From Prorocentrum cordatum (taxonomy: Eukaryota; Sar; Dinophyceae; Prorocentrales; Prorocentraceae), in NCBI GenBank assembly GCA_963575745.1, contig CAUYUJ010017806.1:64001-120000 (forward strand): 56,000 nt of DNA. The letters run 5' to 3'. Below the pieces are notes generated by a model. The model made no database searches. It saw only the letters and a program-made list of their open reading frames with translations, and was not told the origin of the DNA. Every line of letters starts with the position of its first letter. Position 1 is the first letter of the stretch. A program made the translations under genes and the position numbers. Below are positions 9,953 to 19,559 of the stretch, piece by piece.

Positions 9953-10570
9953 CCGGGTTGACGGTTTACCGCCGCTTCCCAGTTGGTAGACCCGACCAGA
10001 AGAGACAATGTGACAACTTTGGGTCAGTTTTGCTAAGATTTGAAATATATGACCATTCATTTTAAGAAAGCAGATTTTTACGCCGAGCATCAGTGAAACT
10101 TCCTTCTGTGAGCAGCTCAGCTTTCTAGAGAGAGTTTCACTATCGAAAAGTTAGGAGCAACCGACATCAAGCTCACACCGAAAATGCACATTCTACGTTT
10201 TCTAGAAATGCTCCGAGAAGCTGTCTGCTTTGAATCTAAGCATTATCACGCGTGCGAGGTGACCCGGTTGACGGTTCACCGCCGGCGCCAGTTATCGATG
10301 AGCGAGGGGAATTCCAGCGCGGAGTGGAGCTAGTTGGCCGACCCAACCAGAACGGACAATGTGACCTGTAGTGGGTTATGCCGCGTGTGCCAGTCAAATT
10401 CTCAGGTCCGTAGGTGCAGTATTACTATCAAAACACTTGGAGCAGCCGGTTTTGGATGAAAAACTGAAAAAATAAACGTGGTTATCGATTTTTTTTCGGC
10501 TCTCGCTTCAGAAGCTTCCTTCATGTGTTCCGAGGAGCGCTGTGCAAGAAAAGAGCTCTACGAGGTGCCC
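9953..10570 (+). repeat. TIR/hairpin repeat field between LINE A and LINE B2
   Basis: No gene is visible. The 3' half of the hairpin follows the LINE A tail, then GTTGGTAGACCC, an AATGTGACAACTTTGGGTC block, a TGA/TCA-type half-hairpin near 10260, CATCGATGAGC-like sequence near 10292, the GGTTATGCCGCG block near 10374, and the CGAGGAGCGC..AAGAGCTCTACGAGGTGCCC end at 10531-10570, where LINE B2 begins. Confidence 0.7.
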
Positions 10571-12835
10571 TGTCTGCAAAACAGTCTCAGCCGTTGGTAC
10601 TCTGCTTGCGTGGTGATCTTGGTCGAACAATTTGTGTCTCGGGCTGGCCTCATGGGACCCCTGGGCATCTACGGCTTCCAGGAGGGACGTAAGACGGTGG
10701 AAATTGTGGGGGCCCTCAAGGCTCTGGCTCAACACGGGGACATCTGGGGAAAAGATCAGACGGTCCATATCGCTAACGCCGATATCAAACAAGCGTTCGA
10801 CCACTGCAGCCTTCTAAACGCCAAACGTGCTATGTGCCATGCCAATATTCCTGCCTATCTCCAGTGTGCTTTGCTATCACCGCTGGTTTGCACTACGGGG
10901 TCGTTAGTTGTCGAGGGTATGGCCATTCACGACATCAACTGGGACGTCTGCATACTGACGGGCGGCCCTGAGGGGCCTCTTCTATTTAATCTTATCATAT
11001 GTGCCATGTGGGGACCTATATTTCGGGATTGGGACAGTAGAGGTGTGGGGTATGTGCTGGAGGGCGTCTGTGGTGAGTATGAGCGACGGACAACTGTGAA
11101 CCACTTTGTGTGGGCGGACAACTGCTACCTTGTCTCTGCCTCCTCAACTATGTTGGCTCAGATGATGCACGATCTAACACTACCACTACATGACTGGGGG
11201 ATGAGATGGAAGGATAGCAGCCTGTTGTACATGACATGTGGGGAGAATGCTAAAGTGGACGGTGACGGACATATACTTACCAGCGAGGATTTGTGTATAC
11301 CTGCGTGTTCGAGATATCAGGGCTTTAGACTTCGACGTGTTGGCAGTATGAAAGTATTGGGTCATGAGATTTTTCTCCACATACCTAGTGCCTGCTCATC
11401 CTGATGTTGAATATCGCATCAAGGAGGCTCGAGCTTGTTTCATTGGACAATCGAATTTCTTTCGTAACAGAGCGGTTGCTGTTCGTGATAAGTTTTGCCG
11501 TTATCAAGACAAGGTGCAGAGTATGGCGTTGTATTGTCTAGAGACATGTACTGCGGATGCTTCCTCGCTAACATGCTCAATGCCTTCGAGGGATGGTGTT
11601 TGTGCCGTATGTTTCGACGGCCGAGGAGAGAGGAGGAGACTATGGCGGACTGGAACCGACGACGGTACCACGAGGCCAGAGAGCAATTCCGATCTTATGG
11701 ATTTGCGAGTTTGGTGCAGAGATTTCTTCGTATGGTGTGGAACTCCGCGAAGGATGCTGCAGATTTCATTTCTATGATGTGTACTGCTTCTCATGAGGAT
11801 ATATCTTCGACGCAACGTACGTGGAGAGATCACCACATGACTACGGTTGCGTATGGCCCATTGTGGGACAGACTCAGGACGGATGCGTCTGAGTGCTTGC
11901 GGGGTATGTTTCACTTCCAAGAGGCCTCGCAGCTAAAAAGGAGACATGTTAGTTCAGGTCGAGCTGTCGGCCAGAGATGCTGGCTATTTTCTTTCTGCGA
12001 ATTCTACGGACTCAAATGGTGGGAGTCCTTTGTGCCGACAGATGCTGCGTATGTTCAGTTCTGCGAGCGCATGTGTACACGGACGATGCTGAGTTACTTT
12101 CAGAAAAGAAAAGGGTACGGTACAACAGGTGGGGCCCCGCAGGAGGTACTTACTATCACACAAAACGACCTACACACCTATGGGGCCCAAGAGGGCACTG
12201 CGGCGTTCAACGACAAACTGGCCAAACGTATTGCGTTACAAAATATGAAGGAGGTTGAGTACGACCTCGACTCATTTGGGATCCCTGTGTATATTTCTGG
12301 GGACAGTCTTCTGGTGGTGTCTTGGCTGCAGGGTGTCTGGAGGGTGCTTAATCGTACGTATCAAGATAGGATCAACAGAATGATAAACCAACTCGACAAC
12401 ATGTGTCAAAGATATGGAATTAGGCCCGCCTGTCACGGGAGGGAAATTATTGACCACACATATAGGGAATGGAACACACGTGCAGATGTACTCACTCATA
12501 CGGCCCGCGTCGGGCCACCAGTGATTCGAGATAGGATAGGGCTGCACGCCCCTCAGTTACAACAGGTGTTTCGCGTTTGTGCCATCAGAGCTGGATTCGA
12601 TGGTGGTGTCTCTTGCGACGGCGTGGGAGTCGGGTGCTGGATAGATGTTGGAAGGGTATCGAGACTCTCAAGGCAGCCACTCAGCCATGAGATCATTTGG
12701 ACGGAGGTGTACAGTGCGGCGTTCTCGATTGATCCAACTTCAACAGTGACTGATGCCGAGGTCTCGGCCGTTGAGCATGCGATTATGATCTTGCCGCGGG
12801 TTGTACAAGCGTATTTCGGACAGGATATGATGTGA
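10571..12835 (+). pseudogene. LINE B2 RT / permuted RNase H, truncated and twice frameshifted
   Basis: The frame encodes the RT from just before motif A (ANADIKQAFD) through motif C (VWADN), the linker and the permuted RNase H to the stop at 12833-12835. Compared with LINE B1 there is one extra T in the run at about 11369-11373 and one missing C near 11571. The two shifts compensate, so about 65 codons between them are out of frame. The downstream frame is then open through GDS, TRAD, FDGG and DAEVSA, as in B1. The endonuclease, ORF1 and N-terminal RT are missing, so the copy cannot mobilise itself. Confidence 0.85.
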
Positions 12836-13030
12836 TTTTGATTGTGCTCACTCACGCCATGCCCTCGTTTGTCGTGTGTGTGTGCTTGACCTCTCATCCT
12901 CCTAATAAGAGTTGGCTTTCGCTTCTGATCGTTTGGATCGGTGAGGCTTCCGCCTACTCCCGATGCGCCCGCTCCTTGCTTCCGACTAGGCTGGAAAGCC
13001 TGCACAGGCGACCGCAAAGTCCGCAAAAAA
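10571..13030 (+). mobile_element. LINE B2, 5'-truncated copy of LINE B1
   Basis: From 10571 (TGTCTGCAAAACAGTCTC) to the A-run at 13025-13030 the sequence matches 17069-19528 of LINE B1 almost base for base. I count roughly twenty substitutions and two single-base indels in about 2.46 kb. The upstream flank is the usual AAGAGCTCTACGAGGTGCCC target arm. The downstream flank is CCTGGTTGACGG. The truncation point coincides with a CGAGGTNCC microhomology shared by target and element. The high identity suggests recent retrotransposition. Confidence 0.9.
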
Positions 13031-13399
13031 CCTGGTTGACGGTTTACCGCCGGTTCCCTGTTGGCCGACCCAACCAGAGCGGACAATGTGACAACTTTCG
13101 GTCGGTTTCGCTGAGATTTGAGAGATATTTGACAAGTTATTTCGAGAAAGCAGATTTTTAAAGAGCATTGGCATATAAACTTCGTTCTGACAGCAGCTGA
13201 GCTCTCCGGATGTATTTTTATTAAGAGTTGACTTCCCGGAACCGAGCCAATGAACATTTAAAAATTCGAAAATTGTCACTCTACTGCGATTCTGAGCACT
13301 CTGACCAGTGTAAGGAGCTCTACGAGGTTCCCGGCGGTGACCAGGTTGACGGTTCACCGCCGGCGCCAGTCGCTCTCCGGGCTTTGGACGCTACCAAGT
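13031..13399 (+). repeat. Hairpin half and repeat modules between B2 and the TIR unit
   Basis: This begins with CCTGGTTGACGG then TTTACCGCCGG, the right half of the target that B2 interrupts. It continues with the CATATAAACTTCG module and GGAACCGA near 13240, then AAGGAGCTCTACGAGGTTCC and a complete TGA/TCA-type hairpin at about 13330-13365, followed by a 27-bp unrelated spacer. No gene is visible. Confidence 0.7.
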
Positions 13400-13749
13400 A
13401 CCTCGTAGAGCTCTTCGTTATCGATGAGCTAGAGGAATTCCGGCGCGGGTTGGAGCTAGTTGGCCGATCCGGCCAGAACGGACAATGTGGTAACTTTTGG
13501 TCGGTTTTGCTAGGATTTGAAAGATGTTTGACCATTCGTTTGAGAAAGCAGATTTTTCGCACCTATTATGCCGCGTCTGCCAGTAAAATTCTCAGGTCTC
13601 TAGCTTCAATATTTCTATCAGAACATTTGGAGCAACCGACTTTGGATGAAAACAGAAAAAAGTGATTTTTCGAGTTTCTCGGCTCTCGCTTCAGACACTT
13701 CTTTCATGTGTTCCGAGAAGCGCTGTGCAGGAAAAGAGCTCTACGAGGT
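13400..13749 (+). mobile_element. 350-bp MITE-like unit, perfect 16-bp TIRs
   Basis: The left end ACCTCGTAGAGCTCTT (13400-13415) and right end AAGAGCTCTACGAGGT (13734-13749) are exact reverse complements. The interior holds CATCGATGAG-type sequence, TAGAGGAATTCCGGCGCGGG, GGTCGGTTTTGC, TATGCCGCGTCTGCC and TTCATGTGTTCCGAG. It has no coding capacity. LINE B1 begins 4-6 bp after the right end, in the adjoining hairpin. The 350-bp length is shared with the copy at 2360-2709. Confidence 0.7.
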
Positions 13750-13753
13750 GCCC

Positions 13754-13774
13754 GGCTCAAGTCCCCGGCTCAAG
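13754..13774 (+). other. Tandem relics of the spliced-leader 3' end
   Basis: GGCTCAAG occurs at 13754-13761 and again at 13767-13774, exactly at the 5' end of LINE B1. Dinoflagellate mRNAs receive a 22-nt leader ending TTTTGGCTCAAG, and retroposed cDNAs often keep truncated, sometimes tandem, relics of it. Only eight bases match in each copy, and the first GG could come from the target's CCCGG. Confidence 0.5.
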
Positions 13775-13783
13775 GGCTCCAGG

Positions 13784-14293
13784 ATCCCACTGGGGCTCAG
13801 GGGGTGTCGGCGTCGCGGGGAGACGGCGCGGCAGCCATCGCTGCCATCGACGGGTACGGCATCTTCGAGGTCAGCTAGGCTGCTTTCTTTGTTTGCTGCG
13901 CTTGTTATCTTTTGTTGTACGTGCGTGACGACGGACGGATACGACTTTTCGGTTCTCGCGAGAAGGTTTCAGCTGGAGGATATATCACCGACAGTGCCAT
14001 ATTTGCAGTACTCACAGGATTACGGTCAAAAGCCAGATACTGCTGTCGAGCGAGCTTCTCGTAAAAGACAACTTCAGGATATTGAGAAGACCCCGGGTGA
14101 CTACCCATTGGACGGAAGATTGAATACTGCCGATTCCACTCCAGATAGTGAGTCTGCTGTACCTCTCAGTGAACGGACGGTGACACGACAGTGGTTGCAC
14201 TCGTGGGGATACGGACCTCAGTGTATCGACACAATGCCCGAGCATGCAGATAACATGACGGTGGATGGCGGAGCCCCCCCCTGTGAAGCGTAG
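13784..14293 (+). pseudogene. In-frame upstream extension of LINE B1 ORF1 (hydrophobic segment)
   Basis: An open frame with no early ATG encodes a basic stretch, a hydrophobic run (LLSLFAALVIFCCTCV) and an acidic region. It ends at a TAG just after a run of eight C (about 14273-14280) where ORF1 begins in another frame. A one-base change in that run would fuse it to ORF1, as in LINE A, where a similar hydrophobic run precedes ORF1 without a break. The first ATG is late (near 14234), so this may be leader sequence instead of protein. Confidence 0.4.
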
Positions 14294-15344
14294 TCGTGAG
14301 GAGGTTCTTGCTGAAAGGAAGGCCGCCTTGGAGGGGAAGGATGGTATGCAGAGTTTACTATTGCAGATGATGCACAAGATGGATGATAACACTGAAAGGA
14401 TCCAGGATGCCATAGGAGTTCAGGGGACCAAAATCGACGACGTTCAGGCCCAGGTCCAGAAGCAGGGTGTTACGATTTCCAATTTGGAGACGAGCGTTCA
14501 AGGGCTTGAGACTCAACATAATCGACTCGAGACGATCGTCCAGGGGCTCCAGGGACAGGTTCGTGCGGGTTCAGTTGCAAGTGACGCTTCGACGAGGCCC
14601 GACAATACCAGGACGGGAAGATACCAGGCTCCTGGAACCACCTACTTCTCTCCAACGTATGTTGAACTCAAGGGATGGGTCACCAACTGGAGTGACAGGG
14701 ATAGGAGGTCTCAGGAAATGCTCATGTGGGAGGATGTGAAGGTGCTCATAGTTAACATTACAAATCATTGTCTTTCGGAGGATGATCGTGTGCACGTGTG
14801 TGTTGACGGTACTGAGCGCATTAACGCTGGCCGTTACATGTTCGGATCGACCAAAATCAAATTCAAGCCAGGGACCGACAGGGATGTTATTTGGAGGGTC
14901 AAACGGTGCATCGACCTTGTGACGGTACCCCCTGCCAAACGCCCCGCGCCTCCTCCAGGAATCCAGATCGCTGCACCACAGTGCCTCATTGAGAATATGA
15001 AGCAGGTTATCAACCCTGAGTCGATCAAAGTTAGTGTCGAATGCCCAGAGTGGAAGAGGGACCACGTGAAGGCGGTGGGGAGATTCTGCGGCACTATTCG
15101 GAGCATGTGTACACAGATTGGTATCGAGGTTATTGCGGTGCGAGGGGAAATGGGACCGCCCAAATCGACTATATGGACAGCGCCCACGACGGCCTCTCCG
15201 AGGCCGATGCTTCTGGCCGAGTTTACCACGACGCGGGCGACATGGGAGGTATCGAGTGAGACTGTCGACAGGTTGCATCAGCTCATACCGGCATTCACTA
15301 AGACGAAGGCTGATATCGAGACGGAAGTCAACAGGAGGGTGTGA
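14265..15344 (+). CDS. LINE B1 ORF1 protein (coiled coil)
   Basis: It has 359 codons from an ATG at 14265 to TGA at 15342. A basic start (PVKRSREE) is followed by a long heptad-rich coiled coil, about residues 25-110 (repeating VQ..G..I..LE patterns). A linker leads to the conserved C-terminal region: YVELKGWVTNW near 130, FKPGTDRDVIWRVKRC near 200 and IKVSVECPEWKRD near 255. LINE A ORF1 shares this layout. RNA binding and packaging of the element transcript is the usual ORF1 role and is inferred here. The stop codon is followed, in the same frame, by the endonuclease, so readthrough or reinitiation could link the two. Confidence 0.7.
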   Translation: MAEPPPVKRSREEVLAERKAALEGKDGMQSLLLQMMHKMDDNTERIQDAIGVQGTKIDDVQAQVQKQGVTISNLETSVQGLETQHNRLETIVQGLQGQVRAGSVASDASTRPDNTRTGRYQAPGTTYFSPTYVELKGWVTNWSDRDRRSQEMLMWEDVKVLIVNITNHCLSEDDRVHVCVDGTERINAGRYMFGSTKIKFKPGTDRDVIWRVKRCIDLVTVPPAKRPAPPPGIQIAAPQCLIENMKQVINPESIKVSVECPEWKRDHVKAVGRFCGTIRSMCTQIGIEVIAVRGEMGPPKSTIWTAPTTASPRPMLLAEFTTTRATWEVSSETVDRLHQLIPAFTKTKADIETEVNRRV

Positions 15345-16316
15345 CGACGACGACGCCGAACACCGTTCAAGGGGATCCGACTGGGTAGCTGGAACCTCAA
15401 TCGGGCGGGGTCGGCCAATTTCAAGGGGAATGAGATTCTGAGGTGCCTTTCAATGCGAGATTGCATCTGGGGTGTCCAGGAATGCCAGAATCTTTTTGGA
15501 GGCAAATCCGATGCATATATCAGACGGTGTGGCCATTCATATCGTGTGAGTTGTGACGGTAAGTGTGGGTTATTATTTAACAAAGAGTGGAGTACGTGTG
15601 TGCGTGAATCAATATGTCAATATGAACGGTTCTGTGTGGTGGTCTTTGGTAGTGGAAGTGCCCCTGTGATAGTTGCCTCTGCGTATCTTCCCGACCCCGG
15701 CGTCGAGAACGCCGTAGATATGCAGTGCGTGGTGTTGGACACGCTCGAATCAGTTATTCTCACCCTGCGCAGCCGCTGGAAGGGAGCGACTGTCTCTGTG
15801 CTGCTCGACGCCAACGTTGAGCTATCCCCATCAACTCAGCTGCAGTGCTCACGCACTGGGACTGTCTATGAGGCGGTGGGAAGTGCTACCAAGGAGGAGA
15901 GGAGGACTTGCGAGGAGGGGGGTGCACAGCGGGTGAGGAGGGGCGTACGACAACAGTTGCGCGAGCGTGTTCTTTGCTTTCTAGGGCGCCTGGGGATGAA
16001 GGCTGCCAATTCGTTCTTGCCACGACGACTACACACATGGGAGAGCTACGGAGTATCTCGGTGGGGGACGTGTAAGAAGGTTCTTGATTACATTTTTGTT
16101 CCCAGGACGTGGGTGATCGATGAGATGACGGTTGAAACGATCATGAGTAATGGGGGGAAGACTAATCGTAGTCGTCTCAGCGACCATGGCCTGCTTCAGG
16201 GGACTTCTAGTGATGAGCTGGTCAAACGTAGTATCCCGACGGCAGCTCGTGAAAAGAGTTTGGTTGGTTATAAGACTGTGAATTGGGGGGACCTCAATAG
16301 TATTCGAAAAGGATAA
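15345..16316 (+). CDS. LINE B1 EEP (APE-like) endonuclease
   Basis: The frame is open from directly after the ORF1 stop to a TAA at 16314. The first ATG is internal (15453), downstream of the essential LGSWNLNRAG motif near 15381, so translation probably arrives from upstream. Catalytic-type motifs are SWNLN, GVQECQ, LLDANVEL and LSDHG, the expected order for the exonuclease-endonuclease-phosphatase fold, which nicks target DNA to prime reverse transcription. The frame ends in RKG-stop at an A4 run (about 16307-16310). One more A would join it to the RT frame, as the two are joined in LINE A. Separation may therefore be a recent frameshift or a sequence error. Confidence 0.75.
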   Translation, partial: RRRRRTPFKGIRLGSWNLNRAGSANFKGNEILRCLSMRDCIWGVQECQNLFGGKSDAYIRRCGHSYRVSCDGKCGLLFNKEWSTCVRESICQYERFCVVVFGSGSAPVIVASAYLPDPGVENAVDMQCVVLDTLESVILTLRSRWKGATVSVLLDANVELSPSTQLQCSRTGTVYEAVGSATKEERRTCEEGGAQRVRRGVRQQLRERVLCFLGRLGMKAANSFLPRRLHTWESYGVSRWGTCKKVLDYIFVPRTWVIDEMTVETIMSNGGKTNRSRLSDHGLLQGTSSDELVKRSIPTAAREKSLVGYKTVNWGDLNSIRKG

Positions 16317-16324
16317 TCCTCAAT

Positions 16325-19300
16325 ATGGCGCGAAAGGAAATCGATCGGGTCTTGGGAGATGCCAATACTATTTGTTCTCCAGGGGACCTTGTGTCGACCA
16401 CTATTCGGGCCTGTACTGAGCAGGAGGATATCAAATTCACGACTGCCACCACGGGACGGGGACTACCGCCAATTAGGCCTGCAGGACTCACGGCCTGCCA
16501 GGAGATTTTGCGACGGAAGCCTCTGCCAGCGTCAGTGGATGTGCCCAGCTTGCGCAGACGTGCCAACGGACTGCGGAGGGAGTATCGTGCGGCGTTGGCC
16601 GCGTGGACCTCTCCTGCCTCCAGGCGCAAAGAGCGTGGTGGTATCAAGCACCTCATCGTGCAGGGACGGATATCTGAGGACAGGGAGGAGTGGGTGGAGG
16701 AGATCAGAGCACATACCAGACAGAAGTATACTTCGGAGGAGGTCAGAGGACGGGATATGGCGATGTTGGAGGAGTTGAGGAGGGATGCACAACAGAACCT
16801 ATGTGACGGGTACTGCACTGAGGGACTGACAATGGCGGTGGTATGCCAGGCACGGTCACGTCTCAAGTCCAAGCGTGCCACCGGCCCCGACAGGCTGCCT
16901 TGTGAAATCCTCAAGGCATTGCCGTGGGCGACTTTGCGTGGCGTTGCTCGGATGTTTGATGGGATATTTCGCTTGGCACGGCAGTATCCGCAGGATTGGA
17001 GGCAGATTTTGATCGCCTTCATGCCCAAGCTGCCGAGCTTGACATCGCTGACACATGCGAGGTACCTCTGTCTGCAAAACAGTCTCAGCCGTTGGTACTC
17101 TGCTTGCGTGGTGATCTTGGTCGAACAATTTGTGTCTCGGGCTGGCCTCATGGGACCCCTGGGCATCTACGGCTTCCAGGAGGGACGTAAGACGGTGGAA
17201 ATTGTGGGGGCCCTCAAGGCTCTGGCTCAACACGGGGACATCTGGGGAAAAGATCAGACGGTCCATATCGCTAACGCCGATATCAAACAAGCGTTCGACC
17301 ACTGCAGCCTTCTAAACGCCAAACGTGCTATGTGCCATGCAAACATCCCCGCCTATCTCCAGTATGCTTTGCTATCACCGCTGGTTTGCACTACGGGGTC
17401 GTTAGTTGTCGAGGGTATGGCCATTCACGACATCAACTGGGACGTCTGCATACGGACGGGCGGCCCTGAGGGGCCTCTTCTATTTAATCTTATCATATGT
17501 GCCATGTGGGGACCTATATTTCGGGATTGGGACAGTAGAGGTGTGGGGTATGTGCTGGAGGGCGTCTGTGGTGAGTATGAGCGACGGACAACTGTGAACC
17601 ACTTTGTGTGGGCGGACAACTGCTACCTTGTCTCTGCCTCCTCAACTATGTTGGCTCAGATGATGCACGATCTAACACTACCACTACATGACTGGGGGAT
17701 GAGATGGAAGGACAGCAGCCTGTTGTACATGACATGTGGGGAGAATGCTAAAGTGGACGGTGACGGACATATACTTACCAGCGAGGACTTGTGTATACCT
17801 GCGTGCTCGAGATATCAGGGCTTTAGACTTCGACGTGTTGGCAGTATGAAAGTATTGGGTCATGAGATTTTCTCCACATACCTAGTGCCTGCTCATCCTG
17901 ATGTCGAATATCGCATCAAGGAGGCTCGAGCTTGTTTCATTGGACAATCGAATTTCTTTCGTAACAGAGCGGTTGCTGTTCGTGATAAGTTTTGCCGTTA
18001 TCAAGACAAGGTGCAGAGTATGGCGTTGTATTGTCTAGAGACATGTACTGCGGATGCTTCCTCGCTACACATGCTCAATGCCTTCGAGGGATGGTGTTTG
18101 TGCCGTATGTTTCGACGGCCGAGGAGAGAGGAGGAGACTATGGCGGACTGGAACCGACGACGGTACCACGAGGCCAGAGAGCAATTCCGATCTTATGGAT
18201 TTGCGAGTTTGGTGCAGAGATTTCTTCGTATGGTGTGGAACTCCGCGAAGGATGCTGCAGATTTCATTTCTATGATGTGTACTGCTTCTCATGAGGAAAT
18301 ATCTTCGACGCAACGTGCGTGGAGAGATCACCACATGACTACGGTTGCGTATGGCCCTTTGTGGGACAGACTCAGGACGGATGCGTCTGAGTGCTTGCGG
18401 GGTATGTTTCACTTCCAAGAGGCTTCGCAGCTAAAAAGGAGACATGTTAGTTCAGGTCGAGCTGTCGGCCAGAGATGCTGGCTATTTTCTTTCTGCGAAT
18501 TCTACGGACTCAAATGGTGGGAGTCCTTTGTGCCGACAGATGCTGCGTATGTTCAGTTCTGCGAGCACATGTGTACACGGACGATGCTGAGTTACTTTCA
18601 GAAAAGAAAAGGGTACGGTACAACAGGTGGGGCCCCGCAGGAGGTACTTACTATCACACAAAACGACCTACACACCTATGGGGCCCAAGAGGGCACTGCG
18701 GCGTTCAACGACAAACTGGCCAAACGTATTGCGTTACAAAATATGAAGGAGGTTGAGTACGACCTCGACTCATTTGGGATCCCTGTGTATATTTCTGGGG
18801 ACAGTCTTCTGGTGGTGTCTTGGCTGCAGGGTGTCTGGAGGGTGCTAAATCGTACGTATCAAGATAGGATCAACAGAATGATAAACCAACTCGACAACAT
18901 GTGTCAAAGATATGGAATTAGGCCCGCCTGTCACGGGAGGGATATTATTGACCACACATATAGGGAATGGAACACACGTGCAGATGTACTCACTCATACG
19001 GCCCGCGTCGGGCCACCAGTGATTCGGGATAGGATAGGGCTTCACGCCCCTCAGTTACAACAGGTGTTTCGCGTTTGTGCCATCAGAGCTGGATTCGATG
19101 GTGGTGTCTCTTGCGACGGCGTGGGAGTCGGGTGCTGGATAGATGTTGGAAGGGTATCGAGACTCTCAAGGCAGCCACTCAGCCATGAGATCATTTGGAC
19201 GGAGGTGTACAGTGCGGCGTTCTCGATTGATCCAACTTCAACAGTGACTGATGCCGAGGTCTCGGCCGTTGAGCATACGATTATGATCTTGCCGCGGGTT

Positions 19301-19333
19301 GTACAAGCGTATTTCGGACAGGATATGATGTGA
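16325..19333 (+). CDS. LINE B1 reverse transcriptase with permuted RNase H
   Basis: The frame has 1002 codons from an ATG at 16325, nine bases after the endonuclease stop. Residues 1-160 are basic and lead into the RT: SKRATGPDRLP near 180, motif A ANADIKQAFD (Asp319), motif B RTGGPEGPL and motif C FVWADN (Asp431, then Asn). A ~380-residue connection follows. The C-terminal RNase H has its catalytic residues in the order GDS Asp826, TRAD Asp887, FDGG Asp925, DAEVSA Glu978. The protein ends 24 residues later. The same order appears in LINE A and fragment D. It would copy element RNA at the nicked target and degrade the template strand. No lesion is visible in this frame. Confidence 0.88.
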   Translation: MARKEIDRVLGDANTICSPGDLVSTTIRACTEQEDIKFTTATTGRGLPPIRPAGLTACQEILRRKPLPASVDVPSLRRRANGLRREYRAALAAWTSPASRRKERGGIKHLIVQGRISEDREEWVEEIRAHTRQKYTSEEVRGRDMAMLEELRRDAQQNLCDGYCTEGLTMAVVCQARSRLKSKRATGPDRLPCEILKALPWATLRGVARMFDGIFRLARQYPQDWRQILIAFMPKLPSLTSLTHARYLCLQNSLSRWYSACVVILVEQFVSRAGLMGPLGIYGFQEGRKTVEIVGALKALAQHGDIWGKDQTVHIANADIKQAFDHCSLLNAKRAMCHANIPAYLQYALLSPLVCTTGSLVVEGMAIHDINWDVCIRTGGPEGPLLFNLIICAMWGPIFRDWDSRGVGYVLEGVCGEYERRTTVNHFVWADNCYLVSASSTMLAQMMHDLTLPLHDWGMRWKDSSLLYMTCGENAKVDGDGHILTSEDLCIPACSRYQGFRLRRVGSMKVLGHEIFSTYLVPAHPDVEYRIKEARACFIGQSNFFRNRAVAVRDKFCRYQDKVQSMALYCLETCTADASSLHMLNAFEGWCLCRMFRRPRREEETMADWNRRRYHEAREQFRSYGFASLVQRFLRMVWNSAKDAADFISMMCTASHEEISSTQRAWRDHHMTTVAYGPLWDRLRTDASECLRGMFHFQEASQLKRRHVSSGRAVGQRCWLFSFCEFYGLKWWESFVPTDAAYVQFCEHMCTRTMLSYFQKRKGYGTTGGAPQEVLTITQNDLHTYGAQEGTAAFNDKLAKRIALQNMKEVEYDLDSFGIPVYISGDSLLVVSWLQGVWRVLNRTYQDRINRMINQLDNMCQRYGIRPACHGRDIIDHTYREWNTRADVLTHTARVGPPVIRDRIGLHAPQLQQVFRVCAIRAGFDGGVSCDGVGVGCWIDVGRVSRLSRQPLSHEIIWTEVYSAAFSIDPTSTVTDAEVSAVEHTIMILPRVVQAYFGQDMM

Positions 19334-19528
19334 TTTTGATTGTGCTCACTCACGCCATGCCCTCGTTTGTCGTGTGTGTGTGCTTGACCTCTCATCCTCC
19401 TAATAAGAGTTGGCTTTCGCCTCTGATCGTTTGGATCGGTGAGGCTTCCGCCTACTCCCGATGCGCCCGCTCCTTGCTTCCGACTAGGCTGGAAAGCTTG
19501 CACAGTCGACCGCAAAGTCCGCAAAAAA
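19334..19528 (+). other. LINE B1 3' UTR and terminal A-run
   Basis: This is non-coding. It is nearly identical to 12836-13030 of LINE B2. It ends CCGCAAAGTCCGCAAAAAA. Fragment D ends the same way with one change, and LINE A ends in a related CCGC plus A-run. A conserved 3' end of this kind is probably what the reverse transcriptase recognises (inference). Confidence 0.7.
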
Positions 19529-19559
19529 CCTGGTTGACGGTTTACCGCCGGTTCCCAGT

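Larger units (their letters stand above)
13754..19528 (+). mobile_element. LINE B1, near full-length non-LTR retrotransposon
   Basis: The element opens with two GGCTCAAG octamers, then a GC-rich leader, ORF1, the EEP frame, the RT/RNase H frame, a ~195-bp 3' UTR and the terminal CCGCAAAGTCCGCAAAAAA. Flanks are the target arm CTACGAGGTGCCCGG on the left and CCTGGTTGACGG on the right. About six bases of the intact hairpin (CGGTAA) are missing at the junction, so there is no ordinary target-site duplication. The coding frames are interrupted only by two homopolymer-associated frameshifts and one TGA. Confidence 0.85.

Noticed and set aside
4093-19528. LTR retrotransposon or retrovirus-like reading of LINEs A and B
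   Set aside because: No terminal direct repeats, protease or integrase. EEP endonuclease, ORF1 coiled coil and A-run 3' ends fit non-LTR elements.
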